DNA from: Synechococcus sp. CS-1331
GTDB lineage: Bacteria; Cyanobacteriota; Cyanobacteriia; PCC-6307; Cyanobiaceae
Assembly: GCA_025127975.1 (NCBI GenBank)
Contig: JAHLYQ010000018.1
Coordinates: forward strand, 1 to 64,000
DNA length: 64,000 bases
Direction: 5' to 3'
In this document: positions 17,805-29,093 of the stretch, one piece after another
Layout of the letters: each line of letters opens with the position of its first letter
How positions within the stretch are numbered: position 1 is the stretch's first letter
The notes under the pieces: generated by a model
Databases searched by the model: none
The model's input: only the letters and a program-made list of their open reading frames with translations
Told to the model about the DNA's origin: nothing
Translations under genes and position numbers: made by a program

Positions 17805-18865
17805 GGTTGGGGGGCGGGTTTGCGGCGGCCGGGCTGCTCCAATGCCTGGTCGGGCGGCAGGGCCAGGTCGTTGAGCTGTTCGAGCAGTTGATAGAGCCGG
17901 CCGATGCGGCGCCGGTCGAAGTGGAAGTAGAGGCAGGGGCGCAGCAGGCCATGGTCGTCGACGGTTTCGCTGGTCTGGATCATCCCCTGATCCACCAGGT
18001 CGTCAAAGCGGTGATTGAGGTCGTCGAGCTGCTCGGCCTGGAGGGGGGCTTTGAGCAGGAGCTCGATGCGGTCGTCGCCGAGGCGGGCTGAATGGAATAG
18101 GCGGTAGAAGTGGCTAATGCGCTCCACCGCCTCTTCAGCGCTGTGGGCTTCAATCAGCAGGTCACCGTCTTCAGGAGAGATCAGCCCCCGGGCGGCGAGC
18201 CCCTGGTTGACATCCCGTTGCCAGCCGCTCCAGAAGGCGTCGCCTGGGGGGGCAAGCAGCACCAAGGGAATCGGCGGGGTGCGGCCTGTCTGGATGAGGG
18301 TTAGTGATTCGAATAATTCATCCAGGGTGCCGAAACCGCCGGGTAAAACCACCAGGGCATCGCTTTCCCGCAGAAAGAAGAGTTTGCGGGTGAAGAAATA
18401 GCGGAAGTGCAGCAGTCGGCCGCCGCAGCTGCTGACAAAGCGGTTGGGGTGCTGTTCAAAGGGCAGGTCCACATTGAGGCCAATGCTCGCTTCGCAGCCC
18501 GCGCCACTGTTGGCGGCTTCCATGATGCCGCCGCCGGCCCCGGTCATCACCTCAAAACCCGCCTCAACGGCGCTGCGGGCAAGCTGTTCGGCCAGCTCGT
18601 AGCAGGCATCGCTGGCCACGGTGCGGGCTGAGCCGAAAACTGTGATCTTGCGGGTATCCCGGTGGGGCTGGAACACCTCCAGGGCTTCGCTGATGTCAGC
18701 TAGGGCCCCACTGACCAGTCGCCATTCCTGGTAGCCGCGTTCGCGGCTACCGATCTGCAACAACGACACCAGAGATCGCTCAATCAGGTGCCGTTGGGGG
18801 TGGTTTTCGAGTTCCTGGGTCAGGGCCTGGAGCGGACTCTGACCGAAGCGGGATGGGTCGCTCAG
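17801..18865 (-). CDS. LOG-family (TIGR00730-like) nucleotide-binding protein
   Basis: About 354 residues. The Rossmann-like core has [11 protein letters not shown] and the family signature [12 protein letters not shown]; many LOG proteins are nucleoside 5'-monophosphate phosphoribohydrolases. A helical N-terminal region and a C-terminal extension ([20 protein letters not shown]) flank it. Family-like sequence ([31 protein letters not shown]) extends upstream of any in-frame ATG, GTG or TTG. The start is therefore placed at a CTG whose TGA overlaps the trxA stop; a GTG at 18769 would remove the N-terminal helices. Confidence 0.75.
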   Translation of the reverse strand: MSDPSRFGQSPLQALTQELENHPQRHLIERSLVSLLQIGSRERGYQEWRLVSGALADISEALEVFQPHRDTRKITVFGSARTVASDACYELAEQLARSAVEAGFEVMTGAGGGIMEAANSGAGCEASIGLNVDLPFEQHPNRFVSSCGGRLLHFRYFFTRKLFFLRESDALVVLPGGFGTLDELFESLTLIQTGRTPPIPLVLLAPPGDAFWSGWQRDVNQGLAARGLISPEDGDLLIEAHSAEEAVERISHFYRLFHSARLGDDRIELLLKAPLQAEQLDDLNHRFDDLVDQGMIQTSETVDDHGLLRPCLYFHFDRRRIGRLYQLLEQLNDLALPPDQALEQPGRRKPAPQP

Positions 18866-19185
18866 AGGTATTTGGAAATAGTGCCCGAGAGGGTGGTTTT
18901 GGGCACCGCACCAACCACGGTATCTACCTTCTGGCCGCCCTTGAAGATCATCAGGGTCGGGATGCTGCGGATGCCGTACTGGCTGGCGACGTTGGGGTTT
19001 TCGTCGGTGTTGAGCTTGAACACTTTGATTTTGCCCTCGAATTCGCTGGCGATCTCGTCGACGATCGGCGCCACCATGCGGCAGGGGCCGCACCAGGGTG
19101 CCCAGAAATCAATCAGCACGGGCAAGTCACTCTTGAGCACGTCCTGCTCGAAGGAAGCATCAGTGACAGCAGCAGAGCTAGACAT
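18862..19185 (-). CDS. trxA: Thioredoxin
   Basis: A 107-residue thiol-disulfide reductant. The redox motif WCGPC is at residues 31-35 in [19 protein letters not shown], and the cis-Pro loop is [13 protein letters not shown]. The protein is the usual thioredoxin length. The ATG at 19185 precedes [17 protein letters not shown]; an earlier ATG adds 15 improbable residues. It is the first gene of the trxA-LOG-hisH-rsmD overlapping unit. Confidence 0.95.
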   Translation of the reverse strand: MSSSAAVTDASFEQDVLKSDLPVLIDFWAPWCGPCRMVAPIVDEIASEFEGKIKVFKLNTDENPNVASQYGIRSIPTLMIFKGGQKVDTVVGAVPKTTLSGTISKYL

Positions 19186-19290
19186 CCTTGCAGGATCAGG
19201 GTTCTGCGAATCTAGCAAGGTTGTTGGCACCCACCCAGCAGCTTTGCAGGCCGTTATCAGGGCTGGATTGGGGTGGGTGGGGGGGAAGAC

Positions 19291-19312
19291 AAAAAGCCCG
19301 GAAGCACCGGGC
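19291..19312 (-). terminator. Rho-independent-type terminator after guaB3
   Basis: Read on the minus strand: GCCCGG, loop TGCTT, CCGGGC, then TTTTT. The stem is perfect and the T-run directly follows, 60 bases beyond the guaB3 stop. This is the cleanest intrinsic terminator in the window. Confidence 0.85.
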
Positions 19313-19371
19313 CGGAGGGTGTGAGGAGTGTGTGAGCCGAAGCTCGCACATATTCACGCTAATCCCGCGCC

Positions 19372-20535
19372 CTATTTGCCCATGCCGAGCTGCTGGGCCT
19401 TCTGATACACCTTGCCCTCGGTCAGCAGGGAAGGGGCCACTACCACCTCCACCCCATGCATCTCCTTGAGGGTGCGGGCCCCCAGGGTGCCCATGGAGGT
19501 GCGGATGCAGCCCAGCAGGTTTTGGGTGCCGTCGTCGAGGCAGGCCGGGCCGCGCAGGATTGTCTCGATGCTGCCGGTGGTGCCCACCTTGATGCGGGTG
19601 CCGCGGGGGAGCAGGGGGCTGGGGGTGGCCATGCCCCAGTGGAAGCCTCGCCCGGGGGCTTCACTGGCGCGGGCGATGGGCGAACCGATCATCACGGCGT
19701 CGGCGCCGCAGGCAAGACACTTGCAGATGTCGCCACCGGTGACGATGCCCCCATCGGCCACGATCGGCACGTAGCGGCCACTCTCGGCCAGGTATTCGTT
19801 GCGGGCGGCGGCGCATTCGGCCACGGCGGTGGCCTGGGGGATGCCGATGCCCAGTACGCCCCGGCTGGTGCAGGCGGCTCCTGGGCCGATGCCGACCAAC
19901 ACGCCGGCGGCGCCAGCCCGCATCAGCTTGAGGGCCACGTCGTAGGTGACGCAGTTGCCGATCACCACCGGCACGCCGAAGGTGCGGCAGAGAACCTCCA
20001 GATCGAGGCTGGCCTGGCCTTCCGGGCCGAGGTGTTCGGTACTCACCACCGTGGCCTGGACAAAGAACAGGTCGGCACCGGCCTCGGCGATCGCCGTGCC
20101 GAATTTCAGGGCGGCCATCGGGGTGGCGCTGACTGCGGCGATGCCGCCCCCCGCTTTGATCTCGGCGATCCGCTGGCGGATCAGGTCTTCGCGCACTGGC
20201 TGGCTGTAGAGATCCTGCATCAGCGGCACGAACTCCTGATTGCCCACCGCCGCAATCCGATCCAGCACGGGATTGGGATCGTCGTAGCGGCACTGCACCC
20301 CTTCCAGGTTCAGGACCCCCAGGGCGCCCTGCCGGCTGAGCTCCACCGCCATCGCCACATCCACCACGCCATCCATGGCACTGGCGATGATCGGGATCTC
20401 CCGAGCGATGCCGCCCAGGCTCCAGCTGCTGTCGGTTATGGCGGGATCAACTGTGCGACTCCCCGGCACCAGGGCGATCTCGTCGATGCCGTAGGCCCGG
20501 CGAACGGTACGGGAGCGTCCGAGCTGAATATCCAC
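19372..20535 (-). CDS. guaB3: GuaB3-family IMP dehydrogenase-like protein
   Basis: A 387-residue TIM-barrel protein of the IMPDH/GMPR superfamily without CBS domains. The active-site Cys lies in GIGPGAACTSRGVLGIGIPQ, and phosphate-binding loops are IVADGGIVTGGD and VMIGSPIA. The cyanobacterial and actinobacterial GuaB3 class has this length. The GTG start at 20535 gives VDIQLGRSRTVRRAYGIDEIALVP, the normal N-terminus; upstream in-frame sequence is not protein-like. It acts in or near guanine nucleotide synthesis. Confidence 0.9.
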   Translation of the reverse strand: MDIQLGRSRTVRRAYGIDEIALVPGSRTVDPAITDSSWSLGGIAREIPIIASAMDGVVDVAMAVELSRQGALGVLNLEGVQCRYDDPNPVLDRIAAVGNQEFVPLMQDLYSQPVREDLIRQRIAEIKAGGGIAAVSATPMAALKFGTAIAEAGADLFFVQATVVSTEHLGPEGQASLDLEVLCRTFGVPVVIGNCVTYDVALKLMRAGAAGVLVGIGPGAACTSRGVLGIGIPQATAVAECAAARNEYLAESGRYVPIVADGGIVTGGDICKCLACGADAVMIGSPIARASEAPGRGFHWGMATPSPLLPRGTRIKVGTTGSIETILRGPACLDDGTQNLLGCIRTSMGTLGARTLKEMHGVEVVVAPSLLTEGKVYQKAQQLGMGK

Positions 20536-20603
20536 CTGGAGATTACGGGTTTGGGGCCAAGCTATCAACCGGCGCGCTGCCAATTGCCTGGTTTTGTCTG
20601 GGT

Positions 20604-21110
20604 TCAGCCCTGGCCGCGAAAGGATTTCCAGCGCTTGCTGAGGCCGCCCAGCAGTTGCTCGCGCTCGCTGCTCCGCAACAGTTTGGGTACGCCGTAGCGC
20701 ACCATCCAGACCACACCGGCCAGTTCCAGCAGGCCGGGAACCAGCGGCAGGCTCTCGATGGCCCCCAGCAGGGCGGCATAGATCCTCAAGACCAGCAGCA
20801 CGCCCACCAGGGCCGCCAGCAGGGTGACGGGCTTGCTCGCCTGGGCCCAGAGACTCTGGAGTTGGCCCTGATTGAGCCATTCGCGCAGTTTCTGCTGCAG
20901 CAGCTCCCATTCGCCCCCTTCGCCGCTGTTGGGGCCATCGCCATCGGGCCCTGCCTGGGCAAGGAGCGGGGCGGCACTGGCTTCCACACTCAAGGTGGTC
21001 GCGACGCTCGGCTCGGGAGCTTGTTCGGGAGCTTGTTCGGGGTCTGGGCCCCCATTCCCGTTTTCAGGGGTTGCGTTCACGGGGGCAGGGTTATGGGTGG
21101 ATTCAGCCAT
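20604..21110 (-). CDS. CAAD-domain (CURT1-like) membrane protein
   Basis: A 168-residue protein. The acidic, Pro/Glu-rich N-terminus (1-65) includes a 12-bp duplicated EQAPEQAPEP. An amphipathic stretch, WELLQQKLREWLNQGQ, follows. Two membrane helices (VTLLAALVGVLLVLRIYAALLGAIES and VPGLLELAGVVWMVRYGVPKLL) come next, with a basic C-terminus. This is the CAAD/CURT1 arrangement, which shapes thylakoid membranes or anchors aminoacyl-tRNA synthetases. It probably lies in the thylakoid membrane. Confidence 0.8.
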   Translation of the reverse strand: MAESTHNPAPVNATPENGNGGPDPEQAPEQAPEPSVATTLSVEASAAPLLAQAGPDGDGPNSGEGGEWELLQQKLREWLNQGQLQSLWAQASKPVTLLAALVGVLLVLRIYAALLGAIESLPLVPGLLELAGVVWMVRYGVPKLLRSSEREQLLGGLSKRWKSFRGQG

Positions 21111-21147
21111 GGCTCAAGTTTACGGCCGCTGGGCGTCCCGCCACCAG

Positions 21148-22347
21148 CTAGGCCTCTATCGGCAGCAGGCTGGCCCGCGAACTCAGCGCTGCGGCAGGCA
21201 ACCTCAGGGGGAATTCGCCGCAGCACAGGGCCTCCACCAGGGCCTCTGCAATGGCGGCCGCCAGCCGCGGGCTGTGGGAGGGGGCGCAGGCCACGGGCTG
21301 CCCCTTCAAGCTGATCTCGCCGCTGAGCAGCTCGGCGTAGGTGACGGAGGCCAGCCTCGGTTTGACCCGGCGGGGCACCGAGAGGTCGAGCACCGGGACC
21401 TCCAGCTGCTCAGGACCGGTGGCCGCCTGAAGCGCCACCCTGGCGTTGACCAGGGGCACCGGCGCCGCGATCGCCACCAGCAGGGCGCTGCCATGGCCTT
21501 CAAAAAAACAGGGCCGCACCCATTCCGGCCGCAGGGCGTGCAGGTCGACGCTGACCGCGGCGGCGGCCCCTGGGGTGCGGGCATGGCCGCTGGCCTGGCG
21601 CTTGCAGCCCGGCTGGTGGCCGCTGCCCGCCCCAACCACCCAACCCAGGCCACCTCCCACCAGCACCGGTGAGCCGGGCCCCAGCATGGAGAGCCCCGGC
21701 ATGGTGAGGCCAATGCTGCCGGCGCCGCCGCAGTTGTATAGGGCATTTGCGGCCTTTCCCAGCAGGGTGCCGTAGGGGCTCGGGCAGGGACCTTCGGCCC
21801 GGTTGACCGCCACTACCCCATTTTCGCTGATGGCCCGGTGCAGCAGCAACCGGCCCGCGCCGATCTGCTCGAGGCTGAGCTCGGTGTGCAGTTCCCGGCG
21901 GGGGTGCAGTGGGGTGGCCTCACCGCTGGCATTGAACGGCAGCGATTGGCCCTCCAGCAGGGCCCTGAGCAGCTGGGCGCCGCTCAGGGCGGCCCCCTCC
22001 CCCAGGCCGCCGCCGATCGGTAACACCAGCTCGCCACTGCCGCAGCCGGTCAGCCCGGGCACGCCCGCCAGGAGGCCGGTGCGCAGGCGGATCGGCGGAT
22101 CGGTGGGGCCGAGGCTCAAGACCAGGCAGCCCTGATCCATGAAGCCCGCATCGGCCGCCACCACCACATCGGTGGCGGCATAGGCCTCGGCCAGGCCCAC
22201 CTCTCTCACCAGGTCGCGATATTCGGCGGCGACCCGCACCCGCAGCTCGCCTTGCTCCTGCCGCTGGCGCAGCTCGCCCTCCTGGCGCGGCGGGCACTGC
22301 AGCTGGGATTTCGGCAGGGATTGGGGCAGAAATTCAGGGGCGGTCAT
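21148..22347 (-). CDS. HcyBio (DUF39)-family sulfur-incorporation protein
   Basis: A 399-residue protein with the family's landmarks: a Cys-containing CLVLSLGPTDPPIRLR, LHPRRELHTELSLEQIG, NRAEGPCPSPYGTLLG, and the Gly-rich PGSPVLVGGGLGWVVGAGSGHQP. In methanogens, relatives make homocysteine from aspartate semialdehyde and sulfide. In cyanobacteria the reaction is unproven, though a sulfur-amino-acid role is plausible. Archaeal members often carry C-terminal ferredoxin or CBS domains; none is present here. It diverges from gyrA. Confidence 0.75.
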   Translation of the reverse strand: MTAPEFLPQSLPKSQLQCPPRQEGELRQRQEQGELRVRVAAEYRDLVREVGLAEAYAATDVVVAADAGFMDQGCLVLSLGPTDPPIRLRTGLLAGVPGLTGCGSGELVLPIGGGLGEGAALSGAQLLRALLEGQSLPFNASGEATPLHPRRELHTELSLEQIGAGRLLLHRAISENGVVAVNRAEGPCPSPYGTLLGKAANALYNCGGAGSIGLTMPGLSMLGPGSPVLVGGGLGWVVGAGSGHQPGCKRQASGHARTPGAAAAVSVDLHALRPEWVRPCFFEGHGSALLVAIAAPVPLVNARVALQAATGPEQLEVPVLDLSVPRRVKPRLASVTYAELLSGEISLKGQPVACAPSHSPRLAAAIAEALVEALCCGEFPLRLPAAALSSRASLLPIEA

Positions 22348-22419
22348 GGCGCCATTGGGCGGGATCCGGGCAATCCCCCGGAGGTTCGATAAACTGTCTG
22401 TTGATCAATGCGGTCATCC

Positions 22420-25053
<2,634 letters not shown>

Positions 25054-25060
25054 AAAGCGG

Positions 25061-25079
25061 ATACGGCTTTTTGCCGTAT
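25061..25079. promoter_or_regulatory. Palindromic operator of the chromosomal DUF1778/GNAT cassette
   Basis: ATACGGC-TTTTT-GCCGTAT is a perfect 7-bp inverted repeat starting seven bases after the gyrA stop. Its right arm overlaps TATTAT (25077-25082), a good -10 box 27 bases before the antitoxin GTG. The same TACGG-N7-CCGTA arrangement precedes the paralogous cassette at 44343-44359, which argues for an operator rather than a gyrA terminator. Confidence 0.75.
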
Positions 25080-25108
25080 TATCAATTCACCCGGTTGGCT
25101 GTGAAGAC

Positions 25109-25381
25109 GTGGCCGTCGATGAGCGCCTGGATCTCAAGCTCAGCGCTGCAGACAAGCAGCTCTTTGCCCAGGCGGCTGCCATCGAAGGGGTGTCCATGGC
25201 TGCTTTTGTGCGCTTGGCGGCCAAGCAGCGTGCCACTGAAGCCATTGAGCGCGATCAGCAGATCACTCTCTCTCAAAGGGATTTCAAGGCATTTCATGCC
25301 GCCATAGCTCAAACATTTGAGCCGAATGCGGCCCTGCGGGATGCGTTGGAGCAGGCCCGCACACGCGTGAGCCGTGTTTGA
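25109..25381 (+). CDS. DUF1778 (TacA-like) ribbon-helix-helix antitoxin
   Basis: A 90-residue antitoxin from a GTG start. The DNA-binding half is VDERLDLKLSAADKQLFAQAAAIEGVSMAAFVRLAA, and the C-terminal half (FKAFHAAIAQTFEPNAALRDALEQA) is the toxin-wrapping helix typical of TacA. It overlaps the GNAT toxin by eight bases. The family represses its operon together with the toxin. Against the copy at 44387 I count 20 substitutions and no gaps. Confidence 0.88.
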   Translation: MAVDERLDLKLSAADKQLFAQAAAIEGVSMAAFVRLAAKQRATEAIERDQQITLSQRDFKAFHAAIAQTFEPNAALRDALEQARTRVSRV

Positions 25382-25853
25382 GGAGCAGCAGCTCGACCCC
25401 ATCCGTCACAACCGCAAGGCGTTCTCTTGTGGTGAGCCTGCCCTCGATCGCTTTCTGAAACAGCAGGCGCACCAAAACATGCGCCGTGGTGTGAGCCAGA
25501 CGTTCGTGCTCGTCCCGCCAGATGCTCCTGCGGAGATTGCGGGGTTCTACACGCTGGCACCGGCGGAGATTACGTTGGCCGATCTGCAGCCTGGCGATGC
25601 CAAGCAACTGCCTCCCTATCCGGTGCCCTGTTTTCGAATCGGGCGCCTGGCCCGGGATCAGCGCTGGCATGGGCATGGTCTCGGCCCCCTGTTGCTGGGC
25701 TTGGCCGTGCAGCGGTGCCTCAACGCCAAGCGCTCGGTCGGAGGCTATGCCCTAGTCGTCGATGCCAAGACTCCCGCAGCTGCAGCGTTCTATGCGCACC
25801 ATGGTTTTCGTTCTTTTCAGGACACACCACGAAGCCTCTATCTGCCCCTGTGA
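25374..25853 (+). CDS. GNAT acetyltransferase toxin, TacT-like
   Basis: A 159-residue GCN5-type acetyltransferase. Toxins of this class acetylate the amino acid of charged tRNAs and stop translation. It has HNRKAFSCG..ALDRFLKQQA, FYTLAP, the acetyl-CoA loop QRWHGHGLG, and the closing AFYAHHGFRSF and SLYLPL; the Tyr near the C-terminus is the usual catalytic residue. The GTG start lies inside the antitoxin gene. Lycopene cyclase begins six bases after its stop, so read-through is likely. Confidence 0.88.
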   Translation: MFEEQQLDPIRHNRKAFSCGEPALDRFLKQQAHQNMRRGVSQTFVLVPPDAPAEIAGFYTLAPAEITLADLQPGDAKQLPPYPVPCFRIGRLARDQRWHGHGLGPLLLGLAVQRCLNAKRSVGGYALVVDAKTPAAAAFYAHHGFRSFQDTPRSLYLPL

Positions 25854-25859
25854 TGCAGC

Positions 25860-27203
25860 ATGAGCTTTCTCCGTTCCGCCTTGATGCCCACTGATGTGAC
25901 GGTGGTGGTGCTGGGGGGGGGGCCGGCAGCCCTGTGTATCGCCGCTGCCTTGGCTGAGCAGGGCCTGGCGGTGGCGCTGCTGGCCCCCCACGATGCCCGC
26001 GCGCCCTGGCCGAACACCTACGGCATCTGGGGAGAGGAGGTGGACGCCCTCGGCCTAGGCCACCTGCTTGAGCACCGCTGGAGTAACACGCTGAGCTACT
26101 TCGGCAGCGGCGCAGCCGACCCGGCCGACCCGGCCAACCAGGCCACGCAGCACCGGCGCGACTACGGCCTGTTCAACCGCTCGGCCCTGCAGGGGCAATG
26201 GCTGGAGGCCTGCGCCCGCGGCGGCGTGGCCATCCTGCAGGGACAGGCCACGGGCTTCGAGCTGGAGCCTGATTGTGGAGGCGGGGGAAGTTCTGGTGAA
26301 GAGAACTCTGCATGCTGCATGACTGTGCTGCGCTGCGCTGACGGCAGCCGCCTGCGCACCCGTCTGCTGGTAGATGCCACCGGCCATCAGCCGGTTTTTG
26401 TGCAACGGCCCGACGCAGGCCCGGTGGCAGGTCAGGCGGCCTACGGGATCACGGGCCGCTTTTCAGCGCCTCCGGTGGAGGCTGGCCAATTCGTGCTGAT
26501 GGACTACCGCTGCGATCACCTCAGCGCGGCTGAGCGGGCCGAGCCCCCCACCTTCCTCTATGCCATGGATCTGGGAGAGGGACGCTTCTTTGTGGAGGAG
26601 ACTTCCCTGGCCCTGGCGCCACCGGTGCCCTACGCCACGCTCAAGCAGCGCCTCGAGCGGCGGCTGGCCCATCGCGGTGTCGCCGTGCTGGAGGTGGAGC
26701 ACGAGGAGTTCTGCCTGTTTCCGATGAACCTGCCTTTGCCGGATTTGCAGCAGCCGGTGCTCGGCTTTGGCGGGGCGGCCTCGATGGTGCATCCAGCCTC
26801 GGGCTACATGGTGGGCTCGCTGCTGCGCCGGGCTCCCTTGGTGGCCGCCGCAGTGGCGGCGCTGCTGCGGGCCGAGCCGCAGGCCGGTTCAGCCCGTCTG
26901 GCCCAGGCGGGCTGGCAGGCGCTCTGGCCCCTTGAGCTGCGCCGAAAGCACGCCCTTTATCAGTTCGGGCTGGAGAAGCTGATGCGCTACCCCGAACCCC
27001 AGCTGCGGGCCCACTTCGCCACCTTCTTTTCCCTGCCCAATGAGCAGTGGTATGGCTTTTTGGCAAACACTGCCACGGTGCCCGAACTGCTGGCGGCGAT
27101 GGTGCGCCTGTTTGCTACGGCGCCCTGGAGCGTGAAGGCCGCTCTGATGGCGCAGCGGGGGCGGGAGTGGGCGCTGGGTATTCAGCTGATCTTTACGCGT
27201 TGA
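25860..27203 (+). CDS. crtL: Lycopene beta-cyclase
   Basis: A 447-residue flavoprotein closing the ends of lycopene to beta-carotene in the thylakoid membrane. The N-terminal FAD fold is VVVLGGGPAALCIAAALAEQGLAVALL, followed by the cyclase segment WPNTYGIWGEEVDALGL. LVDATGH and GFGGAASMVHPASGYMVG are further family hallmarks. It may start at the ATG at 25884 (MPTDVTVV), which would lie 30 bases after the toxin stop. A cassette insertion upstream could have changed its promoter. Confidence 0.9.
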   Translation: MSFLRSALMPTDVTVVVLGGGPAALCIAAALAEQGLAVALLAPHDARAPWPNTYGIWGEEVDALGLGHLLEHRWSNTLSYFGSGAADPADPANQATQHRRDYGLFNRSALQGQWLEACARGGVAILQGQATGFELEPDCGGGGSSGEENSACCMTVLRCADGSRLRTRLLVDATGHQPVFVQRPDAGPVAGQAAYGITGRFSAPPVEAGQFVLMDYRCDHLSAAERAEPPTFLYAMDLGEGRFFVEETSLALAPPVPYATLKQRLERRLAHRGVAVLEVEHEEFCLFPMNLPLPDLQQPVLGFGGAASMVHPASGYMVGSLLRRAPLVAAAVAALLRAEPQAGSARLAQAGWQALWPLELRRKHALYQFGLEKLMRYPEPQLRAHFATFFSLPNEQWYGFLANTATVPELLAAMVRLFATAPWSVKAALMAQRGREWALGIQLIFTR

Positions 27204-27418
27204 AGTGGGGCCTCAATTTCATGTCCATGCCTTGAGGCCATCAATGGTGACTTCTTTTCTCCTCATGCCAGAGCGGGAGGGTGGTAGTTTTATTTGACCA
27301 TAAGTTTTCTTTGGGGCTCGGCTTATCCTGGGAAGGCGAATTGTTGCCGGTAAAGATTTGCTTCGGCGGCGTTGAATGATTGCTTTGATTGGCTAGTGTT
27401 TGCAATTATAATTGCATC

Positions 27419-28417
27419 ATGCGTATATCTTGCGGTCGTCTTTTGGGCTCGGCGCTGTTGCTTGCGGGCGTGGCAGGTTGCTTTGAGCCCGCGCGCGCAT
27501 TCTCCGCTGTCCCATCTGCTGAAGAGCGGTCGCGCAATGGAGTTCATTCCATTGCAGTCAAGCCGCTTGGTCAGAAGCCCCCGTTTATCAATACGGTTGA
27601 TTCAGAGCATCGTTTATTTTATTTTGATATTCAAAATTCATTTGTTTATTCGCTGGTTATCTTGTTTTCATCCTTGGGCGCGGCTGTAATCGGCTTTCGC
27701 CTCCAGCGCACAGGTCATTTTGAATCGTTAACTGATGAACACCGTGCGGCCTCCCGTTCTGCCCTTGGCTTGGCAACAATCTTGACGGCCATCGTGATCG
27801 GCGTTGTATCGGACGATGCCATCAGCACATTTAATCAGGCAAATGATAACATCCAAGGTTTGGCAGTTGATACCCTTACTCTAGATAAGGTCCTTGATAA
27901 TTATGGGCCTGAGACATCCTTGATTCGCAAGCAGCTCAGGGAGGATCTCCGCTACCGTATTACCCAGATTCAATCGATGAAGAGTTATGCCTCAGCAGAT
28001 TATCAAGCTGTGGAAAAGCTCCCTCGTATTGAGCTGTTGTTTCGTAACGTTGCCGCTTTAAAGCCTGAAAATGAGATTCAAAAGGAGCTCCGATCCCGGG
28101 CGATTGCCATGATCGGGGGCACGTCTAGTTTTGGCGTTCGCGGAAACATGGCCCAGAAACGGTGGCTGTTCACGGTTGGAGATGCCAATGCCCCTAGGCC
28201 AGTTTATTTGCTTGTCATACTGTCACTTGGTCTTGAATTCCTCTGCTTTGGTCTCTTGACCAAGCCCCATCGCTTTACTTATCTTTCAACGGCCTTGGCT
28301 GGACTTGTAGTTGCAACAACAATGCTTGTGGTGGTTGAGCTGGATAACCCAATGGATGGCTTCTTTACGGTGTGGGTTGAGCCTTTACAGAAGGCTGAGC
28401 TGTTGATGAATCAGTAA
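27419..28417 (+). CDS. Membrane protein, possibly DUF4239/bestrophin-like
   Basis: A 332-residue protein. The signal region has a lipobox-like LLLAGVAGC; a basic/serine stretch follows. Two helices (YSLVILFSSLGAAVIGF and LATILTAIVIGVVSD), a ~120-residue soluble domain and two C-terminal helices ending VVVELDNPMDGFF come next. The last motif and the 2+2 helix plan resemble DUF4239, but similarity is weak by eye. Codon use is visibly more AT-rich than in crtL, suggesting acquisition. Function unknown. Confidence 0.6.
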   Translation: MRISCGRLLGSALLLAGVAGCFEPARAFSAVPSAEERSRNGVHSIAVKPLGQKPPFINTVDSEHRLFYFDIQNSFVYSLVILFSSLGAAVIGFRLQRTGHFESLTDEHRAASRSALGLATILTAIVIGVVSDDAISTFNQANDNIQGLAVDTLTLDKVLDNYGPETSLIRKQLREDLRYRITQIQSMKSYASADYQAVEKLPRIELLFRNVAALKPENEIQKELRSRAIAMIGGTSSFGVRGNMAQKRWLFTVGDANAPRPVYLLVILSLGLEFLCFGLLTKPHRFTYLSTALAGLVVATTMLVVVELDNPMDGFFTVWVEPLQKAELLMNQ

Positions 28418-28422
28418 TCATC

Positions 28423-29067
28423 GTGGTTGCTTCTGCTTTCCATTTTTTCAACGTGGCACTGCTCGGAGTCGGTCTCTTTGCCAGTACAAATATTGATGAT
28501 ATCTTCCTGACGATGGCATTTTTTGCCGATCCTAGGCTGCGCCGTTCCGCAATTGTCGTTGGCAAATTTGTAGGGATCGGTGCGCTAACGCTTCTCAGCA
28601 CCATTGCTGCGGCAGGATCGTTGGTGGTGTCACCTGAGTGGATCGCACTGCTGGGCTTCGTGCCCCTTGGCCTTGGTCTCCATGCTCTCTGGATGAATCG
28701 TCGCCCTGCCGTGGCGCTTGCGGATGGGGATGGCATCGAGCAGGCGCCTAGAGCTTTTCTTGCCCAAGTTGGCGCCGTTGCCGGTGTTACGGCTGCCAAC
28801 GGGGGCGACAATTTGGGTGTCTATATTCCTGTGTTTGCTGAGGATTTTTCGGCGATCCCAGTCTTTGTGCTGGTTTTTGCCTTGATGACGCTGCTTTGGT
28901 GCGTGGCAGGCCACCTGCTGGTGAGTCATCCGCGCTTGATCGGCTCCATGCGCAGCCTTTCTCGGCGTTTGCTGCCCTATGTGCTGATCGTATTGGGCGT
29001 CTGGATTTTGAGTGATGCCATCGGCCTCGTTCTGCCTGCGGCTGATGCTGCCTCGATTCACACTTGA
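28423..29067 (+). CDS. CadD-family cation (cadmium-resistance-like) transporter
   Basis: A 214-residue membrane protein with five or six helices. The N-terminal pattern ASTNIDDIFLTMAFFADP and the internal repeat-like NGGDNLGVYIPVFA are diagnostic of the CadD/LysE-related group. The GTG start lies five bases after the previous stop, so the two genes are likely co-transcribed. Members export Cd or other cations, or have no known substrate. It belongs to the lower-GC island. Confidence 0.75.
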   Translation: MVASAFHFFNVALLGVGLFASTNIDDIFLTMAFFADPRLRRSAIVVGKFVGIGALTLLSTIAAAGSLVVSPEWIALLGFVPLGLGLHALWMNRRPAVALADGDGIEQAPRAFLAQVGAVAGVTAANGGDNLGVYIPVFAEDFSAIPVFVLVFALMTLLWCVAGHLLVSHPRLIGSMRSLSRRLLPYVLIVLGVWILSDAIGLVLPAADAASIHT

Positions 29068-29093
29068 TCACCTCGAAGGCTTCCTGATCTGCC

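Noticed and set aside
25061..25079. Inverted repeat after gyrA as an intrinsic terminator
   Set aside because: The T-run lies in the loop rather than after the stem, and the same site precedes the paralogous cassette at 44343 where there is no gyrA. An operator is the better reading.
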